From positions 184,108-217,578 of the forward strand of contig NZ_LMUY01000151.1 of the NCBI RefSeq assembly GCF_009765685.1: a DNA stretch of 33,471 nt, given 5' to 3'. Both the position numbers and the translations under genes were made by a program. The notes under the pieces are model-generated. The model was not told where the DNA came from, ran no database searches, and was given only the letters and a program-made list of their open reading frames with translations. Below are positions 17,669 to 25,480 of this stretch, piece by piece; position 1 is the stretch's first letter; the number at the start of each line of letters is the position of its first letter. This DNA is from Acidisphaera sp. L21. Its GTDB lineage: Bacteria; Pseudomonadota; Alphaproteobacteria; Acetobacterales; Acetobacteraceae.

Positions 17669-17795
17669 AGCGGGTGCTGGTTATCCCGCCGAACGCGGAA
17701 TAGACGCCATTCAGGCGCACATGCGCGCTGCCGGGCTCGTTATCGCCGCCATCGGCACAGCCTGCGAGCAGCAGCAGAACCACCAACCACTTCAC
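17667..17795 (-). CDS. 42-residue lipoprotein downstream of the SGNH hydrolase
   Basis: This short frame reads MKWLVVLLLLAGCADGGDNE and continues to ...GVYSAFGGITSTR before TAA. It starts at a GTG one base after the stop of the SGNH hydrolase gene (TGA-T-GTG), with GGGTGA upstream. Residues 2-12 form a short lipoprotein signal ending in the lipobox LAGC (Cys13). Ala at position +2 suggests sorting to the outer membrane. The mature peptide would be only 30 residues, so it may anchor, signal or regulate rather than catalyse. The coupling to the hydrolase gene and the clean lipobox make it credible although very short. I do not recognise a family. It is easily missed because of its size and GTG start. 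Confidence 0.65.
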   Translation of the reverse strand: MKWLVVLLLLAGCADGGDNEPGSAHVRLNGVYSAFGGITSTR

Positions 17796-17796
17796 A

Positions 17797-18534
17797 TCAA
17801 TCACCCATCAGCTTCTTGATCTCCGGCTCCAATGCCGAGGCATAGAGGGCATAGCCGACCGGGGTGAGGTGCAGCAAATCGAACGAGACCTCGTTCGACA
17901 ACTGCCCGGATGCGTTCACCAGGTTGCGGCCGACATCGATGTAGAACGTCGTTTGATTATCCGCACATTTGGCAATCAACTCGTTCGTCTTGGTGTTGAC
18001 CGTGCGCAGCGGCTCCCACGGGCCGGCCCCGCGGGGCAGGATGCCGACGATCAGCACCTTCGTGCTGGGCGATTTGGTGTGGATGAAACGCACGATTTCC
18101 GCCACGCCCAGCGAGAGGTTTTCCGGCGTGGAATTGGTCCATTGCGTGTTGTTGGTGCCGATCAGTAGCACCACCACCTTGGGACGCATCGCGCTCCATT
18201 CCCGCGGCAAACGCTCCAGCACACCCTGGGTCACGTCGCCGATCACGCCCAGCAGCACGGGGGAGCGTGTGCCGTAGAATTGGCTGAAGATCCCCGGGTC
18301 CCAGCCAGCGGTGATGGAATCGCCGATGAACACCAATTGCTTGGTCGCGAGACCCAGGCTGGGAACCTTGGCATCCAGCGCCGCCACCTGGTCGCGCCAG
18401 AGCTGCACGTCCACAGGCGCGCCGACCGCTTCGGACGGCATCGGGTTGCGGCGAGGAATGGCCGGGCAATCGCCGGCGGCCCAGGCCGGTGCGGCCACCA
18501 CCATGGCGGCGGCGGCCAGTAGCAGGCTGCGCAT
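17797..18534 (-). CDS. Exported SGNH/GDSL-type hydrolase
   Basis: A 245-residue protein beginning with a signal peptide (MRSLLLAAAAMVVAAPAWA, cleavage near residue 19). The four SGNH blocks are present: nucleophile Ser73 in FIGDSITAGW, Gly in GVIGDVTQG (97-104), Asn in LIGTNN (124-129), and Asp219/His222 in FDLLHLTPVGY. The overall pattern resembles platelet-activating-factor acetylhydrolase-like esterases, so a periplasmic acyl- or acetyl-esterase or transferase acting on polysaccharide or peptidoglycan is plausible. The substrate is unknown. An in-frame extension to 18612 lies in the preceding gene and is rejected. The gene starts five bases after the AlgF-like gene and is followed one base later by the mini-lipoprotein. 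Confidence 0.85.
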   Translation of the reverse strand: MRSLLLAAAAMVVAAPAWAAGDCPAIPRRNPMPSEAVGAPVDVQLWRDQVAALDAKVPSLGLATKQLVFIGDSITAGWDPGIFSQFYGTRSPVLLGVIGDVTQGVLERLPREWSAMRPKVVVLLIGTNNTQWTNSTPENLSLGVAEIVRFIHTKSPSTKVLIVGILPRGAGPWEPLRTVNTKTNELIAKCADNQTTFYIDVGRNLVNASGQLSNEVSFDLLHLTPVGYALYASALEPEIKKLMGD

Positions 18535-18539
18535 GCGGC

Positions 18540-19229
18540 TCAACTGCGCGGCGGGGCGATGGTGTCGCGCGCCATGAAACTGGTGATCTGTGTGCCCATC
18601 CGCATCATCCATACACTGTAGAGCCCACCTGCATCCAACTGGCCGAGGCTGAGCGGCGCAGCCCTGCCCCCGCCACAGGCCGCGGTGACCGTCGCCGCCA
18701 CCGGGTTGATCGAGCGTGCTTGCACGCTGTCAGGCGGCATGTTGGCGAAAACCGGCCGTCCCGAACCCTCCGCCAGTGACCCGGCGGTGCAATCCTCGGT
18801 CGCGTTGTAGAAGGTCAGGCGGGCCTTCAACTGGTTATACTCAGGCTTGTCAGCCACGATCGCGGCGGTGACGGCATCGCCCTTCTGGTGCAGCACGACG
18901 GTGATGAACGTGCCGGATTTCGGCGCGAAGGTGGCGGTGGCGGTCTTGCCACCCTCCGTCACCTGCATCGACACCGTCTTGCCGCCTGCGCTTCCCGCGA
19001 CGAAATACGGCGAGATTCGATTGGCGCCATCGGCACCCAGATCCACCTTGCCGGCGAAATCCGTCTGCACACTCGCGGCGGCCGGCAGGGCGCTGGCCAG
19101 GCGAACGTAGACCGTGCCCTCCGGCAGGCGCTGCGCATAGAGCAGGATTTGCGCCTTCGCGCCGCCCACGAACCCCATCAGGGCGAGCGCGGCGAGGGGC
19201 ATACGGGATAGGCAGCGTGGTGATATCAC
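18540..19229 (-). CDS. AlgF-like exported protein (alginate O-acetylation accessory family)
   Basis: A 229-residue protein with a signal peptide (cleavage after AKA, residue 26). The mature N-terminus ILLYAQRLPEGTVYVRL parallels the AlgF pattern LYG..APKGSSFVRLYN. The second domain (RLTFYNATEDCTAGSLAEG, then DSVQARSINPVAATV and LSLGQLDAGGLYSVW) parallels AlgF's C-terminal repeat. Two cysteines in it could pair. In Pseudomonas, AlgF passes acetyl groups in periplasmic alginate acetylation with AlgI, AlgJ and AlgX. No AlgI-type membrane acyltransferase lies in this window. I chose the GTG at 19229 because it gives the signal peptide a basic start (Arg5, Arg9); the ATG at 19202 is the alternative. 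Family assignment is by eye. Confidence 0.65.
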   Translation of the reverse strand: MISPRCLSRMPLAALALMGFVGGAKAQILLYAQRLPEGTVYVRLASALPAAASVQTDFAGKVDLGADGANRISPYFVAGSAGGKTVSMQVTEGGKTATATFAPKSGTFITVVLHQKGDAVTAAIVADKPEYNQLKARLTFYNATEDCTAGSLAEGSGRPVFANMPPDSVQARSINPVAATVTAACGGGRAAPLSLGQLDAGGLYSVWMMRMGTQITSFMARDTIAPPRS

Positions 19230-19311
19230 GATCGGGAATCCCCGGCTTGTCGATGCAATGGACCTTATCGGCGCATACTAGGGCAGGCAAATGGCAGCAT
19301 TTCGTTAATGC

Positions 19312-20478
19312 TCAGCCCATTTCCCCGTGCGGCTTGTCGGCCCCCAACATGTGACCCACCGCGTGCAACCCCGGCAGGCGGTCGCACACGATCTTCGCCA
19401 CGGCGAGCAGCGGCACCGACAGCAGTGCGCCGGGTACACCCCACAACCAGTCCCAAAAGAACAGCGACACGATGACCAGCACCGGGTTCAGCGTCAGCCG
19501 CCGGGCCAGCAGCATGGGGGTGATCGTCTCCCCCTCCAGCACGTGGATGGCGAGGTAGATGCCGGCGGGGACGAAAGCGAATAGCGGGTTGCTGAATGCG
19601 AAGATGCCGACGGCGAAGAACAGCACCACGCCGGTCATCGGCCCGATGATCGGCACATAGTTCAACAGGAATGCGATCGTGCCAAAGAGCAGTGGATCCG
19701 ACATGCCGAGCAACCAAACCGACAGCCCGTTCAGCACACCAACCAGCACGTTCATCATGGTGATCGTGGCGAGATAGCCGGCAACGTTCTCCTCGATCTC
19801 TGAAGCGATCTCCACCGCGCGCTTCTTATCCTCCAGCGTCGGCAGCACCTCGACCAGCCGGCGCAGCAGGCTGTCGCCAGCCGACAGGAAGAAGAACAGC
19901 AGCAGCAGGATGGTGAAGCCGTCGCCCAGCATGGTCTTCACGCCACTGAGCACCGAGCCGCCAAACGACGTAAGGCTGGAGACGCTGGGGGCGCCGCCCG
20001 ATGGCCCATGCTCGTCGGGCGGGGCGCCGCCCATCAGCGTGTTCAGCTTCTGATAGCCCTGCTGGGCGTAGTTGATCGGCTCCTGCAGGAAGCTCAGCTT
20101 CTGCTCCAGCTTCGGCAGCGCCTGGGGCGCCTGGCCGATCCAATAGCTGGCCGGGACCGAGACTGCCGCCCCCACACCGCCAACCAGCACGAAAAGCCCC
20201 AGGATCAGCAGCAGCGCCGCCAGGGCCCGCGGCAAGTGCGCTCGCTTGGTCAGGATGCGCATCAGCGGCGACAACAAGAGATACAGCACGATTGCGAGCA
20301 CGAATGGCAGCAGGATGGAGGAGGCGAAATACAGCGTGTACAGCACCGCCAGGATCGCCAGGGTACCGAGCGCCTTCGCGCCGGGCCGGCTGGGGGCACG
20401 CATCTCCTCCCGCGCCGCGGCCAGATGCTCCTTTTCGCCGCCCGTGCCTGGGCCCGGCGCGCGTTCCGTCACATCCAT
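19312..20478 (-). CDS. AI-2E family (PerM/YdiK-like) membrane transporter
   Basis: A 388-residue integral membrane protein. A hydrophilic N-terminus of about 35 residues is followed by paired membrane segments (about 38-80 and 88-110). A soluble stretch containing a Gly/Ser/Pro-rich insert (about 150-170) comes next, then the conserved C-terminal membrane block with TIAFLLNYVPIIGPMTGVV and LEGETITPMLLARRLTLNPVLVIVSL, the signature of the AI-2E transporter family. Members are variously reported as autoinducer-2 exporters or Na+/H+ antiporters, so the substrate here is unknown. AGGAAG lies about nine bases ahead of the ATG. It is 61 bases after gpx and 82 bases before the AlgF-like gene on the same strand, so it may or may not share their transcript. 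Confidence 0.85.
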   Translation of the reverse strand: MDVTERAPGPGTGGEKEHLAAAREEMRAPSRPGAKALGTLAILAVLYTLYFASSILLPFVLAIVLYLLLSPLMRILTKRAHLPRALAALLLILGLFVLVGGVGAAVSVPASYWIGQAPQALPKLEQKLSFLQEPINYAQQGYQKLNTLMGGAPPDEHGPSGGAPSVSSLTSFGGSVLSGVKTMLGDGFTILLLLFFFLSAGDSLLRRLVEVLPTLEDKKRAVEIASEIEENVAGYLATITMMNVLVGVLNGLSVWLLGMSDPLLFGTIAFLLNYVPIIGPMTGVVLFFAVGIFAFSNPLFAFVPAGIYLAIHVLEGETITPMLLARRLTLNPVLVIVSLFFWDWLWGVPGALLSVPLLAVAKIVCDRLPGLHAVGHMLGADKPHGEMG

Positions 20479-20539
20479 GTCGGCGAACTTCCTTGCTTAT
20501 GCCACCTCAACGCAGCGGCGGCCGCTTTGGTGACAGAGG

Positions 20540-21031
20540 CTAGGCCGCCTGTGCAAGTGCCGCCGCCACCGCATCCGCCATCGCCTGCGGCTTGGTGGAG
20601 GGCGGGTAGCGGCCAATCACTCGGCCGTCGCGGCCGACCAGGAACTTGGTGAAGTTCCACTTGATGCCAGAGGTGCCAAGGAAGCCGGTCTTCTCCCGCT
20701 TCAGCCACTGAAACAGCGGGTCTGCCTGGCCGCCATTCACGTCGATCTTCGCCATCACGGGGAAGGTCACGTCGTATTTGGTGCTGCAGAAGCTGGCGAT
20801 CTGCTCCGCCGTGCCGGGCTCCTGCCCGCCGAACTGGTTGCAGGGGAAGCCCAGCACCACCAACCCGGCGTCCCCATATTGCCGCCACAATGCCTCCAGC
20901 CCCTCATATTGCGGGGTGAAGCCGCATTTCGACGCCGTATTGACGATCACCAGAACCTTGCCGCGATAGGCGTCGAGCGTTTGCGCACCCCCGTCCGAAG
21001 TCCGGACGGTCAGGTCGTATAGGCTGGTCAT
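20540..21031 (-). CDS. Glutathione peroxidase-family thiol peroxidase
   Basis: A 163-residue peroxidase that reduces hydrogen and lipid peroxides. The peroxidatic residue is Cys36 in NTASKCGFTPQY (cysteine, not selenocysteine). Cys64 is in GFPCNQFGGQEP, with Gln70 and Trp125 (KWNFTKFLV) completing the catalytic site. Cys82 lies in the alpha-2 region, where many bacterial enzymes place the resolving cysteine, so thioredoxin could be the reductant. It starts eight bases after the chvG stop, so it is probably the third gene of the chvI-chvG transcript, which would place peroxide defence under an envelope-stress-type regulator. The length is standard. Confidence 0.94.
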   Translation of the reverse strand: MTSLYDLTVRTSDGGAQTLDAYRGKVLVIVNTASKCGFTPQYEGLEALWRQYGDAGLVVLGFPCNQFGGQEPGTAEQIASFCSTKYDVTFPVMAKIDVNGGQADPLFQWLKREKTGFLGTSGIKWNFTKFLVGRDGRVIGRYPPSTKPQAMADAVAAALAQAA

Positions 21032-21039
21032 GCGGTTTC

Positions 21040-22704
21040 TTACCCCTTCGGCAATTGCAGCACGAACCGCGCGCCGAGCACGCGGCCCGTGTCGTCGCGC
21101 CGGTTTTCGGCTGCGATCTGGCCCTTCAACGCTTCCACGATCTGCTTGCTGATCGACAGACCCAGGCCGGAATGCTGGCCGAACCGCTCACCCTGCGGCC
21201 GCTCGGTGTAGAAGCGGTCGAACACGTGTTCCAGCTTGGCGTCGGGCATGCCGGGGCCTTCGTCATCGACGCTCACCTCGACCATCGGCCCAGCCTCCCG
21301 CGCGCGCAACACGACGCGACCGCCCGCGGGGCTGAAGCTGTTGGCATTGCCGATCAGGTTACGCAGCACCTGGACCAGTCGGTCTTCCACCGCCTGCACC
21401 ATCATCGGGCCGTCCGGTGCATCAACCTCCAGCCGCACGCCCCCATCGGGCCGCGTCGCCTCGTCGATCTCGGCCAGAAGGCGCAGGATGCCGACAACGT
21501 CGATCGCGGTCGGCTCCGCCCGGCTCAGTTCGGCATCCACGCGGCTGGCGTCGCTGATGTCGCTGATCAGCCGATCCAGCCGCACCACGTCCTCGCCGAT
21601 GATCGCCAGCAACCGTCGTTGGGCCGCAGCGTCCTCGACCCGGCGCAATGTCTCGATCGCGCTACGAATACTGCTCAACGGGTTCTTGATCTCGTGCGCC
21701 ACGTCGGCGGCGAACCGCTCGGTCGCGTCCATACGGGACCACAGCGCCTCCGAGCTATCGCGCAGGGCATGCGCCAACTCGCCGATTTCGTCGGTGCGGC
21801 GCAGAAGGGTCGGCGGCACGGCGCCCGCCCGGCCATGCCCCTCCCGCATGTCGCGCGCTGCCTGGCTCAGCCGCAGGATCGGGCGGGCGATGGTGAGCGA
21901 CAGATACCAGGACAGCATCACCGTCAGCACCAGGGCGATGACGAACAGGCCCAGGATGGACATGCGGATGGCGACCAGGCTGTCATCCACCTCGCGCGCA
22001 TCGCGGGTCAGTTGCACGATGCCGACGGTGTGGCGGTTGCGCGTCACTGGCTCGGCCACCGTCACCAGCAAGCGGTTATCGGCAGTACGCCTTATATAAG
22101 GTGGTGTCTCCCGCCCCTGGTCGGACGAATTGAGCTTAAGTTCCGCCTTTACGTCCGGTTGCCAATCCGGCCCGGCGGCCGACGGCCCAGTCTGGACGGT
22201 GGCGATTTCCTGGCCGTGCGGCACGAAGGACAGCAGCCGGTCATAGATCGCGCCCACCGTTCCCTCGAACGGGCCGCGATCGGCGACGGGCGGCAGCGGC
22301 TGCGTGTTGATCGCGCCACCGACACCCTCTCGCACCCGGCTATCGGCGATCACCTGGCCGTCGGCGCTGTACAGCTTCGCCTGGCTATTCGGGGTCGGGT
22401 CGGTCAACCGCCGCAGCAGCGGGCGGGCAATGTCGGGAACCAGTTGCGGATTTTCCGGATCGGTTTCCCGCACAGCGCTTTCGCCCAGCGCGCCGGCATA
22501 GATGCGAGCCTGCTCCCGTAGCGACGTCACCTCGTTTTCCAACAGCCCGTTCTGATACTGGTCGAGGTACAGCAGGGCCGCCACCAGCAGCGCCAGCGGC
22601 AGCGCGTTGACCAGCAGGATTCGGCGCAGCAACGGCGGCAACCATCGCCGCTGCACGGTTTGCGGGCGGGCGACGGACGGCGGCAATACGCCGATGTCGG
22701 GCAA
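21040..22704 (-). CDS. chvG: ChvG-like membrane sensor histidine kinase
   Basis: A 554-residue sensor kinase. A first membrane helix is at about residues 28-47; it is followed by a periplasmic sensory region of about 200 residues and a second helix near 250-272. HAMP, DHp with H337 in FAADVAHEIKNPLSSIRSAI (the ChvG/ExoS-type H-box), and a HATPase domain (NLIGNANSFSPAGG, DDEGPGMP, GLGLSIS) follow. It should phosphorylate the adjacent ChvI. In related bacteria ChvG/ChvI responds to acid and envelope stress and controls exopolysaccharide and motility. The start is a TTG right after the chvI stop, with a strong AAGGAGG five bases upstream that also encodes the end of ChvI. Confidence 0.9.
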   Translation of the reverse strand: MPDIGVLPPSVARPQTVQRRWLPPLLRRILLVNALPLALLVAALLYLDQYQNGLLENEVTSLREQARIYAGALGESAVRETDPENPQLVPDIARPLLRRLTDPTPNSQAKLYSADGQVIADSRVREGVGGAINTQPLPPVADRGPFEGTVGAIYDRLLSFVPHGQEIATVQTGPSAAGPDWQPDVKAELKLNSSDQGRETPPYIRRTADNRLLVTVAEPVTRNRHTVGIVQLTRDAREVDDSLVAIRMSILGLFVIALVLTVMLSWYLSLTIARPILRLSQAARDMREGHGRAGAVPPTLLRRTDEIGELAHALRDSSEALWSRMDATERFAADVAHEIKNPLSSIRSAIETLRRVEDAAAQRRLLAIIGEDVVRLDRLISDISDASRVDAELSRAEPTAIDVVGILRLLAEIDEATRPDGGVRLEVDAPDGPMMVQAVEDRLVQVLRNLIGNANSFSPAGGRVVLRAREAGPMVEVSVDDEGPGMPDAKLEHVFDRFYTERPQGERFGQHSGLGLSISKQIVEALKGQIAAENRRDDTGRVLGARFVLQLPKG

Positions 22705-23406
22705 TTAGACCTCCTTGTAGCGATACCCTATGCCGTACAACGTTTCGATGTGGTCGAAGCTGTCCTCGCCGGCGCGAAACTTCTTGCGCACGCGCTTGAT
22801 GTGGCTGTCGATGGTGCGGTCATCGACGTAGATGTTCTCGCCATAGGCGGCGTCGATCAGTTGGTCACGGGACTTGACCATGCCGGGCCGCGCCGCCAGC
22901 GCCTTCACCAGCAGAAACTCCGTCACCGTCAACTGGATGTCGTGACCTTTCCAGGTGCATTGATGCTTGGTCTCGTCCAGCGTCAGGTCGCCGCGGGTCA
23001 TCACCCCGCCGGGTGCGGCGCCCGAGCCCTCGGCCCGGCTGCTCTCGTTCCGGCGTAGCAGGGCGCGGATGCGCTCGATCAGCAGGCGCTGGCTGAACGG
23101 CTTGGTGATGTAGTCGTCCGCACCCAGGCGCAGGCCCATCAACTGGTCGACTTCCTCGTCTTTCGAGGTGAGGAAGATCACTGGCATGCTGGACCGTTGG
23201 CGCAGGCGCTGCAGCAGTTCCATCCCGTCCATCCGCGGCATCTTGATGTCCAGCACCGCCAGATCGGCCGGCTTCGTGGTGAGCCCCTGCAAGGCGCTCT
23301 CCCCATCCGTAAAGGTGCGGACCTGAAATCCCTCCGCCTCCAACGTCATGCTGACGGAGGTGAGAATGTTGCGGTCATCGTCAACCAAGGCGATCGTATG
23401 CTTCAT
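22705..23406 (-). CDS. chvI: ChvI-like response regulator (OmpR family)
   Basis: A 233-residue regulator with an intact receiver: Asp9, Asp10 and Asp11 at the N-terminus, phospho-acceptor Asp53 in [15 protein letters not shown], Thr80 and Lys102 in [38 protein letters not shown] is almost the textbook ChvI sequence. The C-terminal winged helix (about 135-233) includes [23 protein letters not shown]. It is paired with ChvG directly downstream. The divergent gap before the HugZ-like gene holds a possible minus-strand -10 element, CATAAT at 23453-23448, without a clear -35. The hprK/PTS genes that follow chvIG in rhizobia are not here; gpx follows instead. Confidence 0.93.
   Translation of the reverse strand: MKHTIALVDDDRNILTSVSMTLEAEGFQVRTFTDGESALQGLTTKPADLAVLDIKMPRMDGMELLQRLRQRSSMPVIFLTSKDEEVDQLMGLRLGADDYITKPFSQRLLIERIRALLRRNESSRAEGSGAAPGGVMTRGDLTLDETKHQCTWKGHDIQLTVTEFLLVKALAARPGMVKSRDQLIDAAYGENIYVDDRTIDSHIKRVRKKFRAGEDSFDHIETLYGIGYRYKEV
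22710..22716 (-). promoter_or_regulatory. Strong ribosome binding site that fixes the TTG start of chvG
   Basis: AAGGAGG lies on the minus strand inside the last codons of chvI (encoding the ...KEV end), five bases before the TTG start of chvG at 22704. The full anti-SD match explains how a weak TTG start can be used. Confidence 0.85.
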
Positions 23407-23483
23407 GGGGCGTAAGCCTCTACGGACGTGCAGCAGGATCGCAGCCGATTATGGCGCAAAACGGACCGGACGGAGAACACAGA

Positions 23484-24176
23484 ATGGCAAACTCACCCGA
23501 TCGGCAGACGATTGTGTGGAATGCCCGGTGTTTACTGCGGTCTGCCCGGTCGGCCACCTTGGCGACGGCGGAGGACGGGCAGCCCTATGCCGCCCTCGTC
23601 ACCCCCGCCCCGGCGCCGGATTTGTCGCTGCTGATGCTGCTGTCCGGCCTGTCGACGCATACGAAGCATCTGACCCTGGACGGTTGCTGCGCGCTGATGG
23701 TGATGGGCGACCCCGATGGCGCCAACCCCCAAACCGCGCCACGCCTGACGGTGACCGGCCTTGCCGAGCCCGAGCCTGACCCGGCGATGAAGGCCCGCTG
23801 GGTCGCCCGCCACCCTTATGCGGCGTTCTACGCAGATCTGGGCGATTTCCGTCTGCTGCGGGTGCGCCCAACAGGCGGCCATTTCATCGGCGGCTTCGCC
23901 AGCGCCCATCGCCTGACCGCCGCCGAACTCACGCCCGATCCCGACGCAGTCGGCGCGGTGCTGGCGGCGGAGGAGTCGATCCTCACCCACGTCAATGCCG
24001 ACCATGCCGACGCGCTTGCCCGCATCGCCGGCAGTCCGGGGTGGCGCATGGCGGCGGTCGACGTCGATGGCTGCGATCTGGTGCGAGAGGATGTCGTGCA
24101 CCGCGTCGCCTGGTCCGCCCCCGTGGCCGATGCCGGCGGCGTGCGGAACGAACTGGTGCGCCTGGCCCGGGTGTAA
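23484..24176 (+). CDS. HugZ-like pyridoxamine 5'-phosphate oxidase-fold protein with DUF2470-type C-terminus
   Basis: A 230-residue protein. The N-terminal split-barrel domain (RSARSATLATAEDGQPYAALVTPAP, residues about 19-45; LSGLSTHTKHLTLDGCCALMV; then PRLTVTGLAEP) is the flavin- or heme-binding fold of the PNPOx-like/HugZ family. The segment DFRLLRVRPTGGHFIGGFASAHRL is typical of HugZ-type heme utilisation proteins. The C-terminal ESILTHVNADHADALARIAG is the DUF2470 block found in the same family. A role in heme breakdown or binding is plausible but unproven. I chose the ATG at 23484 because GGAGAA lies seven bases upstream; an in-frame ATG at 23451 would add 11 residues. It converges with the DUF5666 gene with two bases between stops. 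Confidence 0.82.
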   Translation: MANSPDRQTIVWNARCLLRSARSATLATAEDGQPYAALVTPAPAPDLSLLMLLSGLSTHTKHLTLDGCCALMVMGDPDGANPQTAPRLTVTGLAEPEPDPAMKARWVARHPYAAFYADLGDFRLLRVRPTGGHFIGGFASAHRLTAAELTPDPDAVGAVLAAEESILTHVNADHADALARIAGSPGWRMAAVDVDGCDLVREDVVHRVAWSAPVADAGGVRNELVRLARV

Positions 24177-24178
24177 GC

Positions 24179-25480
24179 CTACCGCCGGCCGGGGCCTTGC
24201 CCGCCGAAACCACCACCATATCCACCGCCGCCAAACCCGCTGGCGCCTTGCCCGCCGGTTTGGCCGCCCCCCGCTGGTCCACCATTGTCCTGGCCAGACG
24301 AATCCGGGGAGGAGAAACGCGGCCCAAACCCAGCCCGATTTCCACGGCCGCGTTGCCCCCCACCGACACCATCGCGGCCCGCGCCGTCCGGCCGGTTGAA
24401 GCCGGCGCCACCGGGCGTCGGCGCTGGGGCAAAACCGCGCCCGAACCCACCGAACCCGGCGCCGCCACCGCTCATTTGGAGCCCTCGCGTGGCCAGCCCG
24501 CCCTCGGGCCGCCGACTAAACCTGGCGATGCCGCGACCCCGTGTATCCGCGCCATAGCCGCCGCCGGACACGAATTCGTGGTTGATCAGGTATCCGCCCA
24601 CCGCCCCGGCGACGAAGCCCTCCACCACGAAGTTGGACACTTGCGGCCCGAAATAGGCGGCTGGGCTTTCATCCGCGATATCCCGCGCGACGCTATCGGC
24701 CATCAACACGCTGCCCTGCATCACGCCCGTTACCACCACGGGGAAACCGCTCGGCAGGTTAACCCCCGCCGGCAGCATCACCGCCTGGGCGCCGACCCGC
24801 GCCGTGCCGTAGATCAGGGTCAGTTCGCCACGCAGCAGCACCGGCCCGGACGGCGCCGGGTCGATCCGCGTGGCGAGGATGATCCCGCCGGGTTGGCGCA
24901 ACCCGCTGACGGCGACGAATTGGCCGGGCTGCGCGACCGTGCCACCGCCGGCGGAATCGCCCACCAGAACCTGCTGGCCAGCCACGATCATCATCCCGTC
25001 ATGGTTGGATTGCACCGGGCCGATGACGGCGTGGCGCACCACGATCTCCCGCGCCAGCAGGGCACCGGCGCGGCCTGCGGCCTCCATCGCCACCACCTGC
25101 CCGGCGCGCAGATCGTCTACGCTGGCGGCCTTGCCGTCGATCCGCGCAGTGGTCGTGTCGGGCAGCGCCACCTCCTCCCCCGCCACGCACACGCTGGCGA
25201 AGCCGGTGATGACGCCGATGATACCGGTGCCGCCGATCCCGCGATCCGCTGTTTGCAAATCGGGGGCAGCAAGGCGGGGTGCACCAGTCCCACCGATGCC
25301 GCGATCGGCCGTTTTGACGCCAGTGGCACCGATCCCGCGATCGGCGATCGGGCGCGCGCCATCCGGCCCCACCCGGCATGCTGTCGGGCCAGACGCGACC
25401 GCGGCCGGCATTGGCGGCGGCGCACTAGGGGTGCTGCACCCCACCAGTGCAACCAGGCAGAGCCACCCGGCGCGGTTCAT
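24179..25480 (-). CDS. DUF5666-type lipoprotein with glycine-rich tail
   Basis: A 433-residue lipoprotein: signal MNRAGWLCLVALVGC with the lipid cysteine at residue 15 and Ser at +2. Three copies of ADRGIG(A/G)TG lie at residues 46-54, 58-66 and 78-86. The last runs into GVITGFASVCVAGEEVAL, the usual beginning of DUF5666-type beta-barrel repeats, several of which appear up to about residue 280. A glycine-zipper-like hydrophobic segment (VVEGFVAGAVGGYL) comes next. The last 100 residues are a low-complexity Gly/Arg/Pro tail. Function unknown. Its ATG overlaps the DUF6502 gene stop (ATGA, 25477-25480), so the two are translationally coupled and probably work together at the cell envelope. Confidence 0.75.
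   Translation of the reverse strand: MNRAGWLCLVALVGCSTPSAPPPMPAAVASGPTACRVGPDGARPIADRGIGATGVKTADRGIGGTGAPRLAAPDLQTADRGIGGTGIIGVITGFASVCVAGEEVALPDTTTARIDGKAASVDDLRAGQVVAMEAAGRAGALLAREIVVRHAVIGPVQSNHDGMMIVAGQQVLVGDSAGGGTVAQPGQFVAVSGLRQPGGIILATRIDPAPSGPVLLRGELTLIYGTARVGAQAVMLPAGVNLPSGFPVVVTGVMQGSVLMADSVARDIADESPAAYFGPQVSNFVVEGFVAGAVGGYLINHEFVSGGGYGADTRGRGIARFSRRPEGGLATRGLQMSGGGAGFGGFGRGFAPAPTPGGAGFNRPDGAGRDGVGGGQRGRGNRAGFGPRFSSPDSSGQDNGGPAGGGQTGGQGASGFGGGGYGGGFGGQGPGRR
25223..25345 (-). repeat. Three direct repeats coding ADRGIGGTG within the DUF5666 lipoprotein
   Basis: Three related DNA segments, each centred on a GATC-C/G-CGCGATC-like core on the plus strand, encode the motif ADRGIG(A/G)TG spaced by 3 and 11 residues. 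Unequal spacing and silent differences suggest an old duplication rather than recent slippage. Confidence 0.8.

Noticed and set aside
21055-22521. Plus-strand open frame of 488 codons opposite chvG
   Set aside because: Antisense shadow of a clear sensor kinase, with biased composition and no domain.
24179-24520. Repetitive GC-rich stretch that might be a repeat array
   Set aside because: It encodes the Gly-rich tail of the DUF5666 lipoprotein; there is no regular repeat-spacer layout.
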